Positions 1 through 6,313 of a stretch of 8,061 nt of DNA are shown in pieces. Position 1 is the stretch's first letter. Each line of letters opens with the position of its first letter. The stretch is taken from positions 1 to 8,061 of the forward strand of contig JAUWMN010000055.1 in NCBI GenBank assembly GCA_030613165.1, given 5' to 3'. Under the pieces are notes generated by a model. That model worked only from the letters and a program-made list of their open reading frames with translations, ran no database searches and was not told where the DNA came from. Source of the DNA: Desulfobacterales bacterium (GTDB taxonomy: Bacteria; Desulfobacterota; Desulfobacteria; Desulfobacterales; C00003106). The translations under genes and the position numbers were made by a program.

Positions 1-45
1 ACTCCCTTTTTGCAGATCACGGCTGATAATGGCTAAAATATTCAT
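1..45 (-). CDS. Probable 5' end of a further gene, possibly a glycosyltransferase (partial)
   Basis: An ATG at 43-45 on the minus strand opens a frame that stays open to the window edge and encodes 15 residues, MNILAIISRDLQKGS. It starts 39 bases after the stop of the membrane-protein gene and runs in the same direction, which fits continuation of the operon. A hydrophobic beta-strand followed by S-R-D and a K-G-S turn resembles the N-terminus of GT-B glycosyltransferases (family 4 type), which would suit an LPS core locus. That reading rests on 15 residues only. No clear Shine-Dalgarno sequence precedes the ATG. The frame could be chance; the bases to the left of the window would settle it. 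Confidence 0.4.
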   Translation of the reverse strand, partial: MNILAIISRDLQKGS

Positions 46-84
46 TATTGATAAAATAGAAGCATATTACCTGTTATGGCTGTG

Positions 85-681
85 CTATCGTGCTCCGCGT
101 TTTTTTCGAGTTGGAAGACTAAAATACGCGGAAAGAAGCATGAGAATCGAGGCGTTTGATTCTAATAGTTCTTCATAAAATAGCGCGCATAACTTGGATA
201 TTGGAAAGACTTTTTTGTCCAACGGCAATGCCAGTATAAAGAACAACCCGGCCAACAGCATTGTGCGCCCAGCCGTCGAATTTAACCACGGAAGGAAAAT
301 CTTGCATAATTTACGAGCATGGAACAAAAATATTAGTAGGAATAGAAACCATGCGACGCCCAGCCAGAGATTTCGGCCAAATCCGCTGCCCAACCAGGTT
401 ATGACTGGATTGAATCCTAAATTTTCTATATCAACTTCACGAAAGAAAAAAGTTACACAAAATAATGCCAGGCTGGAAAAAAAGACCCGTTCCAACCGCT
501 CTCTACGGGATCGAACAACCACCAGAAAAAAAATTGTGCTTAACAGTATTTCTGCCGCCTGCACATTTTCCATTCTGCTGTTCTCTTCAGGCGTTATCCA
601 CTGAAATTGATATAAAACAACCCAAATTACGGTGTTTATCAGCATCACTCCTAAGATGCCTGTAATGTGCTTAATTTTCAT
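85..681 (-). CDS. Hypothetical multi-pass inner-membrane protein
   Basis: This 198-residue protein is very hydrophobic, with about six likely membrane segments near residues 6-26, 39-57, 66-81, 104-122, 139-155 and 172-188. It has a basic C-terminus (RKKRGAR), which would sit in the cytoplasm under the positive-inside rule. Acidic or charged residues lie at the edges of the membrane segments: E39 and E44, the REVDIE stretch at 81-86, and the YEELLE stretch at 169-174. Such placement suggests a functional site in or near the membrane. I do not recognise the family with certainty. The gene follows the LPS kinase-like gene by 70 bases on the same strand, so an envelope or LPS-linked role is likely from context only. 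The ATG start has only a weak GGA about nine bases upstream. Confidence 0.72.
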   Translation of the reverse strand: MKIKHITGILGVMLINTVIWVVLYQFQWITPEENSRMENVQAAEILLSTIFFLVVVRSRRERLERVFFSSLALFCVTFFFREVDIENLGFNPVITWLGSGFGRNLWLGVAWFLFLLIFLFHARKLCKIFLPWLNSTAGRTMLLAGLFFILALPLDKKVFPISKLCALFYEELLESNASILMLLSAYFSLPTRKKRGAR

Positions 682-751
682 GCTTAAAATCCGATTTGTC
701 GAGCAACAGGATGTCTGTAAAGCAAAGTGCCAACATATCCTATTAGTATAT

Positions 752-1609
752 TCACGTCAATACATTGCCATTCTTGAGCCTGGCTGTTATTGTCCTCAGT
801 CGTCTTAAAGTCAGCCAGTGTACTTTTCGCATTAAAGCCCTTTGTTCTTCAAAGCTGAAACGAGTATATGTGCTGCTGTAAGCCCTAAAAAAGCGGAGAC
901 GGTCCTGAAGTGTTACATGTGGAGGAAAGATCATGTTCACCTGGACGAGGTTTTTTTTAATGAGTCGTTTTGGGATTTTTGTAAAACAGTGGTTTTTTTC
1001 ATTATCAATAAAATAAAAGTATGTTCCCTCTTCTGTTTGTTGGACAAGGATATTATTAAGACGCAAGTCACCGTGACAGATCCCTTCTTTATGCAATCGA
1101 CCTATCTCCCCCCCGAGTTGCTCGATAATTCTCCTTTTCGAATGTAACTGCTCTTTTGCAAGAGGGGGCGCCCAGTTTTTAGTTATGAAGTCGAATAGAC
1201 CAAGCGCTCTGATTCCTTCTGTGACCATAAAATGACGTCGGCCTTTCTTCCCCCAGCATAAAATCGCCGGGGAATGGAAGCCTTTCTGTCTCAGGATCTC
1301 TCCATGTACCCTTGCTCTACGACATCGACTCCCTCGGAACAGGCTCTTAAAACTCTCGAAACAAGACCTGCTCAAGAACTCCTTATAATAGGCAGTGAAA
1401 GGTTTCAAACACCTTGCGACACGAGTGTTGGAGGAACTATTAACCCATTCCCATCCTTTCGGGAGTTCGTCGCAAAGCAGACTCTGAACCTCATGCGTAT
1501 ATTCACCGCTTCGAGAGCCAAAAATGGAGATCCCTATATTACTTGCTTTGCTATTCACCAAGCCTCTCATTAAATTTGCAGACCATTGAGACAGTTTCAA
1601 AACGTTCAA
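752..1609 (-). CDS. LPS kinase-like protein (WaaP/InaA family), probable core sugar kinase
   Basis: The 285-residue product has a protein-kinase-like fold signature of the WaaP/Kdo-kinase/InaA group, which uses ATP to phosphorylate sugars of the LPS inner core on the cytoplasmic face. Visible motifs are a candidate ATP-binding lysine at K76 (YYKEF), a candidate helix-C glutamate at E104 (VHGEIL), the catalytic-loop pattern HxDxxxxN at H179-D181-N186 (HGDLRLNN), and a DFG-equivalent aspartate at D202 (FIDNEKN). The C-terminal third is rich in arginine and lysine, which suits binding to anionic lipid. The frame opens with TTG at 1607-1609, and the first ATG in frame is codon 14 (1568-1570). Neither has a strong Shine-Dalgarno, so the start is uncertain. 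The gene lies 31 bases after the Trm112-like gene. The substrate (heptose or Kdo) cannot be told from sequence. Confidence 0.83.
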   Translation of the reverse strand: MNVLKLSQWSANLMRGLVNSKASNIGISIFGSRSGEYTHEVQSLLCDELPKGWEWVNSSSNTRVARCLKPFTAYYKEFLSRSCFESFKSLFRGSRCRRARVHGEILRQKGFHSPAILCWGKKGRRHFMVTEGIRALGLFDFITKNWAPPLAKEQLHSKRRIIEQLGGEIGRLHKEGICHGDLRLNNILVQQTEEGTYFYFIDNEKNHCFTKIPKRLIKKNLVQVNMIFPPHVTLQDRLRFFRAYSSTYTRFSFEEQRALMRKVHWLTLRRLRTITARLKNGNVLT

Positions 1610-1622
1610 TTCGCTTCAAACG

Positions 1623-1645
1623 TTAGCCATCAGCTATGAGCTATG
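1623..1645. repeat. Short repeat-like sequence, GCTATGAGCTATGA type
   Basis: The stretch CATCAGCTATGAGCTATGAA contains two tandem GAGCTAT/CAGCTAT-like units and spans the stop codon of the Trm112-like gene. It resembles the short intergenic repeats (minus strand TAGCTCATAGCTGATGGC) that I recognise as common in Desulfobacterota-type genomes. Only one copy is in this window and no inverted partner is seen, so its repeat nature is inferred. The related GGCTGATA string occurs at 21-28, 5197-5204 and 5414-5421. Confidence 0.4.
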
Positions 1646-1817
1646 AAGTCTTGATCGGCTTTGCCTCATCAATGAGCATTATCGGAATATCATCCTTGAT
1701 TTCATAAAGGAGTTTGCATTTATCACAGACAAGACCATCTTTTGTCTCATTCAGATAGATGTCACCCTTGCACTTGGGACAGGCCAAAATGTCCAATAAT
1801 TCCTGGCTGATCGCCAT
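1641..1817 (-). CDS. Trm112/YcaR-like small zinc-ribbon protein (UPF0434 type)
   Basis: This short gene encodes 58 residues beginning MAISQELLDILACPKCKG. Two CxxC pairs, C13-C16 and C31-C34, form a zinc ribbon, and the LLDILACPxCKG start with a later IPIML stretch is typical of the Trm112/YcaR family. Members are often found beside lpxK, kdsB or other LPS genes; their exact role there is unknown, while eukaryotic Trm112 activates methyltransferases. The ATG is strongly supported by AGGAGGT at 1824-1830, six bases upstream and the best ribosome binding site in the window. The TAG stop at 1641-1643 falls at the edge of a short repeat-like sequence (1623-1645). It sits between the epimerase (178 bases upstream) and the LPS kinase-like gene (31 bases downstream). 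Confidence 0.93.
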   Translation of the reverse strand: MAISQELLDILACPKCKGDIYLNETKDGLVCDKCKLLYEIKDDIPIMLIDEAKPIKTS

Positions 1818-1823
1818 CGTATT

Positions 1824-1830
1824 ACCTCCT
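1824..1830 (-). promoter_or_regulatory. Strong Shine-Dalgarno of the Trm112-like gene
   Basis: The minus strand reads AAAGGAGGT, with the AGGAGGT core exactly six bases before the ATG at 1817. It fixes the start of this small gene and contrasts with the weak sites of most neighbours. Confidence 0.9.
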
Positions 1831-1861
1831 TTGAGTTTAGCTGAGTCCTTTTCTTAAATTA

Positions 1862-1963
1862 GGACGCAGATTTTCGCAGATCCCCGCAGATAAGTGTTTT
1901 CGCAACTTATCGAATACCTTCTTTTACATTTAAAATCTTGACAATCTGCGTTCATCGGCGTCC
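1862..1963. repeat. Inverted pair of CGCAGAT-type repeats between epimerase and Trm112-like genes
   Basis: The left arm (1862-1881, GGACGCAGATTTTCGCAGAT) and the reverse complement of the right arm (1944-1963, GGACGCCGATGAACGCAGAT) match at 16 of 20 positions. The left arm continues into a third CGCAGAT unit at about 1885-1892, giving a period near ten bases. A small internal stem, ATAAGT/ACTTAT, lies at 1890-1895 and 1905-1910. The structure lies in a 178-base gap, downstream of the epimerase stop and upstream of the Trm112 ribosome site. It could form a hairpin in the transcript. There is no run of U residues to make it a standard terminator. Confidence 0.75.
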
Positions 1964-1995
1964 GATAAGAGATCTTTTCTACTATTTAACTTTAA

Positions 1996-2937
1996 CTACT
2001 CGACCAAACCCTTAATCCACTCATGCTCCGTTTCAAGCCCTTCACGGATCGATACCTTCGGATTGTACCCCAATTCCTTACGCGCTTTGGTCATGTCGGC
2101 GGAAGTATGCCGCACGTCACCCTTTTGTACCTGCTGATAATCCACGGTGGCAGCACTACCTGTAATTTCTTCCATTATGCTGATTACCTGATTCATAGTA
2201 ATCCTTGAACCGCCCCCGATGTTGAATACTTCGCCAGGCTTTCCCTTTTGAAATGCCAGCCAGTTGGCCTCGATGATGTCGCTGATGTGAGTAAAATCTC
2301 TGCTTTGCTCTCCGTCTCCATACATCTGAAGGGGTTTACCTTCTAAGATCCATTTGAAGAAGCGATGAAAGGCCATATCCGGCCGTTGACGCGGGCCGTA
2401 AACAGTAAAATATCTAAGCGAAACCGTGGGGACACCGAAGTTTTTATAGTAAAGATAGCAAAGGTGTTCAGCCGCTATCTTTGAGACTCCATAAGGAGAG
2501 ACTGGACGGGTGACGGAGGACTCCCGCATAGGAAGATCTGTTGTATCCCCGTAAACCGAAGAAGACGATGCATAGACGAATTTTTTTACCGGGCTTTTCT
2601 TTGCCGCCTCAAGAAGCATCTGTGTCGCAAGGATGTTATTGTCTGAGTAGATTCTGAAACTGCTCCCCCAACTGGCACGAATTCCTGCCTGCGCGGATTG
2701 ATGAAATACAGCATCCACGTTTTCCAAAAGCCTGATCAGATCGCAGTCAAGGATACTCTTTTCGATAAACTCGAAGTTCGGGTCTGATTGCAGCCCGGAG
2801 ATATTTGACTCCTTGAGCGAGCGGGAGTAGTAATCCATAAAATTGTCGATACCAATTACGCTACGCCCTTCTTTGATCAAGCGTTCACAGATATGAGAAC
2901 CGATAAAACCGGCAGCGCCGGTGACCAAACATTTCAT
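1996..2937 (-). CDS. NAD-dependent nucleotide-sugar epimerase (extended SDR family)
   Basis: The complete 313-residue protein has the extended SDR layout. The Rossmann glycine motif is at G7-A-A-G10-F-I-G13 and D31 follows the second strand. HQSAQAGIR lies at 79-87, a serine run SSSS at 124-127 supplies the catalytic Ser/Thr, and Y149 and K153 form the catalytic YxxxK in SPYGVSK. RYFTVYGPRQRPDMAF (175-190) is typical of UDP-glucose or UDP-glucuronate 4-epimerases, and GDVRHTSAD near 273-281 belongs to the substrate-binding end. The likely reaction is C4 epimerisation of a UDP-sugar, perhaps UDP-glucuronate to UDP-galacturonate for the LPS core, but substrate assignment is inference. AGAGGA at 2945-2950 lies seven bases before the ATG. 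The gene follows waaC by only 23 bases, the tightest junction in the window. Confidence 0.93.
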   Translation of the reverse strand: MKCLVTGAAGFIGSHICERLIKEGRSVIGIDNFMDYYSRSLKESNISGLQSDPNFEFIEKSILDCDLIRLLENVDAVFHQSAQAGIRASWGSSFRIYSDNNILATQMLLEAAKKSPVKKFVYASSSSVYGDTTDLPMRESSVTRPVSPYGVSKIAAEHLCYLYYKNFGVPTVSLRYFTVYGPRQRPDMAFHRFFKWILEGKPLQMYGDGEQSRDFTHISDIIEANWLAFQKGKPGEVFNIGGGSRITMNQVISIMEEITGSAATVDYQQVQKGDVRHTSADMTKARKELGYNPKVSIREGLETEHEWIKGLVE

Positions 2938-2944
2938 ATACTTT

Positions 2945-2950
2945 TCCTCT
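2945..2950 (-). promoter_or_regulatory. Shine-Dalgarno of the epimerase gene
   Basis: The minus strand carries AGAGGA seven bases before the ATG at 2937, supporting this start. It lies in the 23-base waaC-epimerase gap, the one junction between waaA and the Trm112-like gene without a repeat. Confidence 0.75.
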
Positions 2951-2960
2951 CAAGTCTCAG

Positions 2961-4004
2961 TTAACCGGTACTTATAATTTTTGATACTGCATTCAACACT
3001 TTTTCCGCTTCGATCTCCTTCATACAATCTAACTGCGCGCATTTTCTTTTAAAGCATGGACTGCATGGAATCCCTGTTCGGATAATTGTATGGCCGTTTC
3101 CGAATGGACCGGTCCTCCATGGGGCAGTGGGGCCGAAGAGGGCTATGACCGGCGTTCCCATTGCTGCTGCCATATGCATGGGTCCTGTATCGGTTGAGAT
3201 GAGACAAACGGTCTTTTCATAGAGCGCGGCAAGGGTGAGGAGATCGGTCTTCCCTGACAGGTCGATTCCCTGTTCTTGCATGAGAGATGTAATCTCTTGG
3301 ACTGCTTTTCGATCCGTCTGACTCCCTGTAAAAACAACGGTAATTTTATGTTTCTTTACGATTTGATCAGCCAGCTCAGCAAATTTTTGAGGGACCCAGA
3401 GTTTTGTGTCCCATTTCGCCATAGGATTGATCGCGATGAACCGATCACCTTTATTCCATTGGTGTTGTTTCAAGAGGAGATAGACATCTTGTCTTTCCTT
3501 GTCCCGCACAGGTATCCCAAAGGTGATTTCATTGGTAGTAGCAACCCCTGAAGCCTTAAGGAGGTTGAGATATCTCAAGATGGCGTGTTGGTCCAAATCA
3601 AAAGAGGGGATCCGCTCGGTCAGAAATCGGTAACTCTCTTCCCTGGTTTTATCATATCCGATTTTACGGTCTCCCTTGCACAGGGCAACCAGCACCCCAC
3701 TTTTAAACCGGCCCTGCAAGTCGATCACCATATCATACCGTGTATTGCGCAGGGTTCTAACAAAAGCTACTATATCTTTAATTGTACTCAGCCATTCCCC
3801 ATTCCGGAGGTTCCGTATCCATTTCTTTCTTTTGGATACAATAACTTTACCGAGAGCAGGGTGATTGCGTATAATATCCGCTGCTTCTTCTTCCACCAGC
3901 CATGAGATGTGTGCGTGGGGATACGCCTTGCGAAGCATGTTTAAAGCAGGCAGGGTATGCACCACATCTCCAAGGGCGCTCAATTTAACGATAAGTATGT
4001 TCAT
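2961..4004 (-). CDS. waaC: LPS heptosyltransferase I (WaaC-like)
   Basis: The 347-residue product is a GT-B glycosyltransferase of family 9 that transfers the first L,D-heptose from ADP-heptose to Kdo of the lipid A-Kdo acceptor at the cytoplasmic face of the inner membrane. The N-terminus MNILIVKLSALGDVVHTLPA is the WaaC signature, with candidate catalytic base D13. ISWLVEEE at 33-40 and the donor-binding stretch STDTGPMHMAAAMGTP at 270-285 also fit. The C-terminal part has four cysteines, C314, C317, C322 and C327, like those of the WaaF neighbour. The ATG at 4002-4004 is chosen because the family signature begins there, with GGGA (4012-4015) seven bases upstream. The frame stays open to 4118, but that extension is repeat-derived peptide and not part of the gene. 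It lies 110 bases after waaF. Confidence 0.93.
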   Translation of the reverse strand: MNILIVKLSALGDVVHTLPALNMLRKAYPHAHISWLVEEEAADIIRNHPALGKVIVSKRKKWIRNLRNGEWLSTIKDIVAFVRTLRNTRYDMVIDLQGRFKSGVLVALCKGDRKIGYDKTREESYRFLTERIPSFDLDQHAILRYLNLLKASGVATTNEITFGIPVRDKERQDVYLLLKQHQWNKGDRFIAINPMAKWDTKLWVPQKFAELADQIVKKHKITVVFTGSQTDRKAVQEITSLMQEQGIDLSGKTDLLTLAALYEKTVCLISTDTGPMHMAAAMGTPVIALFGPTAPWRTGPFGNGHTIIRTGIPCSPCFKRKCAQLDCMKEIEAEKVLNAVSKIISTG

Positions 4005-4030
4005 ATGGGATTCCCATTTGAATGTTACGA

Positions 4031-4093
4031 GTTGCGTGTTCCGGGTTGCGAGTTGTAGAACTAATTTGAAACCCGCAACTCGTAACCCGCAAC
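4031..4093. repeat. Inverted pair of GCAACTCGTAACCC-type repeats between waaF and waaC
   Basis: The left arm (4031-4054) and the reverse complement of the right arm (4070-4093) agree at 20 of 24 positions around a 15-base spacer, so a stable hairpin is possible. Each arm is itself made of degenerate GTTGCGGGTT/ACGAGTT units. It fills most of the 110-base gap. Translated in the waaC frame it gives the spurious peptide preceding the true start, including GLRVAGF and LATRNTQLVT. I recognise this family as a common intergenic repeat in Desulfobacterota-type genomes. Confidence 0.82.
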
Positions 4094-4114
4094 GACAACC
4101 TGATGCCAAACTGA

Positions 4115-5188
4115 TCAAACCAATGTCTTCACAACGTCAAATACCATATCCACACTGATCTCCTTCATACATTGATGATCTGTAGCGCAATCTGGTTGCA
4201 AGCAGGGACTGCATGGTACGGGCATGCGCACGATTTTGCTTTTTGTTCCGATAGGCCCTGTAGTCCCGGGGTTTGTGGGGCCGAATATAGCGACCAGCGG
4301 GATATCAAGCGCTGCGGCAACGTGCATCAACCCTGAGTCGTTGGTAATAAATAGATTGCATCTGTTAATCAAGGCTATGGCCTCCCCCAGAGTTGTACGT
4401 CCGCATAGGTTGATGGTCGATTTTTTTATCAATTGTGTAACCTTTTGACCAATTTCCTTTTCGCCGGGAGCTCCGAAGATAAGGATATGCGATCCGTACC
4501 GGTCTTGTATCTTATCTGCTAAAGCCGCGTATCGTTCAGAAAACCAACGCTTGGCAGACCCGTAAGTTGCCCCTGGATTGATCCCTACGATCTGATCACT
4601 CTCGCCGATTCCGTATCCTGTAAGAAGCTTATCCGCACTCCTATGATTTGATTCGCTGATTTTTAATGTTAGTGTTGAGCCATCAGGAGTTAAACCGAAT
4701 GGAGTAAGCATGCCCAGATAATAATCGGTTTCGTGGATATCTTTGAACTTGGCATTGCGTGTTACAGGAACGCTGTGAGTGAGAAAGAGGCCACGTCCGT
4801 CTGTATCGTACCCAAGCCTGATTGGGATACGGCTGACACATGCTATGATTGCGGCCTCAAAGGCATTTTGAAACAGTATGGCCAGATCAAACTTTTTCTT
4901 TCTTATGTCTCTGATTAATCGCAATCTCCCGCGCCATCCTTTATGACGGTTGTTTGACTCATAGATCATGATACTATCCACATGAGGGTTTTCCTCAAAA
5001 ACAGGCACAACCCACGGCTTTGCCAGTATGGTAATTTCACTGTGTGGGAAGTTTTTCCGTATCGCTCGGATGGCCGGAGTAGTCAGAATAGCGTCTCCTA
5101 CCCAGTTAGTGGAACGAATTAGGATACGTCTGATTGTATCTCGGTTTAGCTTTTTTTTGATTTTTATTTTTGTGTTATTATCATTCAT
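4115..5188 (-). CDS. waaF: LPS heptosyltransferase II (WaaF-like)
   Basis: The 357-residue family 9 glycosyltransferase adds the second heptose to heptose I of the inner core, using ADP-heptose. The pattern ILIRSTNWVGDAILTTPAI (22-40) holds candidate catalytic base D32. The diagnostic WaaF stretch GATYGSAKRW is at 206-215, and the donor site TNDSGLMHVAAALDIP at 282-297. GPTNPGTTGP follows at 303-312, and a cysteine cluster C326, C329, C334, C340 is near the end. The first 20 residues (NDNNTKIKIKKKLNRDTIRR) are a lysine-rich extension ahead of the usual start of the fold. The ATG at 5186-5188 has no clear Shine-Dalgarno, because the bases before it are repeat-like. It lies 109 bases after the lpxL-type gene and 110 bases before waaC. 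Confidence 0.94.
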   Translation of the reverse strand: MNDNNTKIKIKKKLNRDTIRRILIRSTNWVGDAILTTPAIRAIRKNFPHSEITILAKPWVVPVFEENPHVDSIMIYESNNRHKGWRGRLRLIRDIRKKKFDLAILFQNAFEAAIIACVSRIPIRLGYDTDGRGLFLTHSVPVTRNAKFKDIHETDYYLGMLTPFGLTPDGSTLTLKISESNHRSADKLLTGYGIGESDQIVGINPGATYGSAKRWFSERYAALADKIQDRYGSHILIFGAPGEKEIGQKVTQLIKKSTINLCGRTTLGEAIALINRCNLFITNDSGLMHVAAALDIPLVAIFGPTNPGTTGPIGTKSKIVRMPVPCSPCLQPDCATDHQCMKEISVDMVFDVVKTLV

Positions 5189-5207
5189 GGCTTTTGGCTG
5201 ATAGCAT

Positions 5208-5402
5208 AGAGCAGAGAGCAGAGAGCGAAGAGCTAAGTGTTAAGACTTTCTTCCATATTGGGCCTTGCCCAAACAAATATCAACTGATCTTAAATTTTCA
5301 AAGATGTTTTAGATAAAGTAAACAGGAAGTTAGGCCACAGCACGTTATACATTTACTCTCTGCTCTCTGCTCTCTGCTCTCTGCTCTTTGCTCTCCGCTA
5401 AC
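5208..5402. repeat. Inverted pair of GAGAGCA tandem repeats between lpxL-type gene and waaF
   Basis: On the plus strand the left arm (5208-5236) carries AGAGCAGAGAGCAGAGAGC units. The right arm (5355-5402) carries the opposite orientation, CTCTCTG/CTCTGCT units of seven bases repeated about five to six times and ending CTCTCCGCTAA. The arms could pair across a spacer of about 118 bases. The right arm lies inside the 3' end of the lpxL-type gene and encodes about residues 300-315; the left arm lies just upstream of waaF. Seven-base tandem units in a coding frame may vary in copy number. Confidence 0.82.
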
Positions 5403-6299
5403 TCCCCGGCTACGGCTGATAGGTCTGGTTCTCCATCGTCGATGCAACCAGAACCACTGATCCGGATACCGGCGTACTGCCGATTCGATCATTTTTGTAT
5501 ATAGTTGTGTATTAGCTTCTATATCCTTTGACTTATCTCCGGTCCTGGTCAGAGGGACTTCAGGAGCACACCACATCTTATAATGCGAACCATCGCGTAC
5601 TAAAAATATAGGGACTATCGGCGCTTCGGTCTTAAGGGCAAGAAGCGCCAAACCTTTGGTGGTAGAAGCGGGTCGACCAAAATAATCTACGAACACACCA
5701 TCATATCTATGAGCATTTTGATCGAGCAAAACCCCTACCAACCTCCCTTGCTTCAGACTTTTTAGAATCCTGCGCATGGAAGACTTCTTGGGTATTATAT
5801 CCCCTCCGTGCCATGTCCTTAGTTCGGAGATAAAAATATCCAATGGCTTAAAATCAAGCGGTCGCGCTATACTCTCGGGAGGATATCCCAAGAGGGATAA
5901 GGCCGCTGGGAGTAACTCCCAACTTCCTACATGAGCGCCTAAACACAATATTCCCCTCCCTTTTTGGTAGGCGGCCTGAAGGTGGTGTACTCCCTCTACA
6001 GTGATGAGACTCCCCAAGTCCTTTCGTTGCAGCTTAGGAATAAGGGTCAGCTCAAATGGAGTTTGCATCAGGTTTTCAAAGACCTTGCAGGCAATATTTC
6101 GTATCTCTCCGGAGTTCTTTTCACGGCCAAAGGCATGGGTTAAATTTTCTATGGCTATGTTTCGATGCCTTTTGTCGATCAGAAAAAAAAGCCGTCCTAT
6201 CAGACATCCCAATTTACGCAACCACGTTAAGGGGATTAGTCCGAGGAGATTGAAAAATATTGTGATTATCCGATAAATTATTTTTTCAGTGCTGTTCAT
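5298..6299 (-). CDS. lpxL: Lipid A biosynthesis acyltransferase (LpxL/HtrB family) with repeat-coded C-terminal tail
   Basis: The 333-residue product belongs to the LpxL/LpxM family, which adds a secondary acyl chain from acyl-ACP to Kdo-lipid A at the inner membrane. A hydrophobic anchor lies at about residues 6-41 (IITIFFNLLGLIPLTW and following). The catalytic HX4E motif is H123-E128 in GAHVGSWELL. GVLLDQNAHRYDGVFVDYFG (189-208) and the terminal WFWLHRRWRTRP (282-293) are family features. The core ends near residue 293, as family members normally do. About 40 further residues follow, with the repeat peptide SGEQRAESREQRAES and then CITCCGLTSC, encoded by and beyond the GAGAGCA repeat. Whether the enzyme acts as LpxL or LpxM cannot be told. 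The ATG at 6297-6299 lies 72 bases after lpxK, with GGGGA about 11 bases upstream. Confidence 0.92.
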   Translation of the reverse strand: MNSTEKIIYRIITIFFNLLGLIPLTWLRKLGCLIGRLFFLIDKRHRNIAIENLTHAFGREKNSGEIRNIACKVFENLMQTPFELTLIPKLQRKDLGSLITVEGVHHLQAAYQKGRGILCLGAHVGSWELLPAALSLLGYPPESIARPLDFKPLDIFISELRTWHGGDIIPKKSSMRRILKSLKQGRLVGVLLDQNAHRYDGVFVDYFGRPASTTKGLALLALKTEAPIVPIFLVRDGSHYKMWCAPEVPLTRTGDKSKDIEANTQLYTKMIESAVRRYPDQWFWLHRRWRTRPISRSRGVSGEQRAESREQRAESKCITCCGLTSCLLYLKHL

Positions 6300-6313
6300 T
6301 TTGTAATAGTTCC

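Noticed and set aside
21..28. GGCTGATA repeated at 21-28, 5197-5204 and 5414-5421, considered as a dispersed regulatory word
   Set aside because: Eight bases seen three times in 8 kb is weak evidence. Two of the copies lie next to the GAGAGCA repeat and probably belong to that repeat family.
29..178. A plus-strand frame of 49 codons beginning ATGGCTAAAATATTC
   Set aside because: No ribosome site or recognisable motif, and it overlaps the end of the minus-strand membrane-protein gene. The opposite-strand start at 45 fits the operon better.
194..1573. Several plus-strand open frames of 66-136 codons opposite the membrane-protein and kinase genes
   Set aside because: They overlap genes supported by domain motifs or membrane pattern, lack ribosome sites, and have basic, low-information translations. 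They are shadows of the minus-strand genes.
4005..4017. Near-palindrome ATGGGATTCCCAT considered as an operator
   Set aside because: It is short, single in the window and lies inside the operon over the waaC ribosome site. No regulator or promoter supports an operator role.
5351..5402. Tandem seven-base units considered as a CRISPR array or microsatellite switch in a promoter
   Set aside because: The units are far too short and have no spacers. They lie in the 3' end of a coding frame, not in a promoter, so they are listed as a repeat only.
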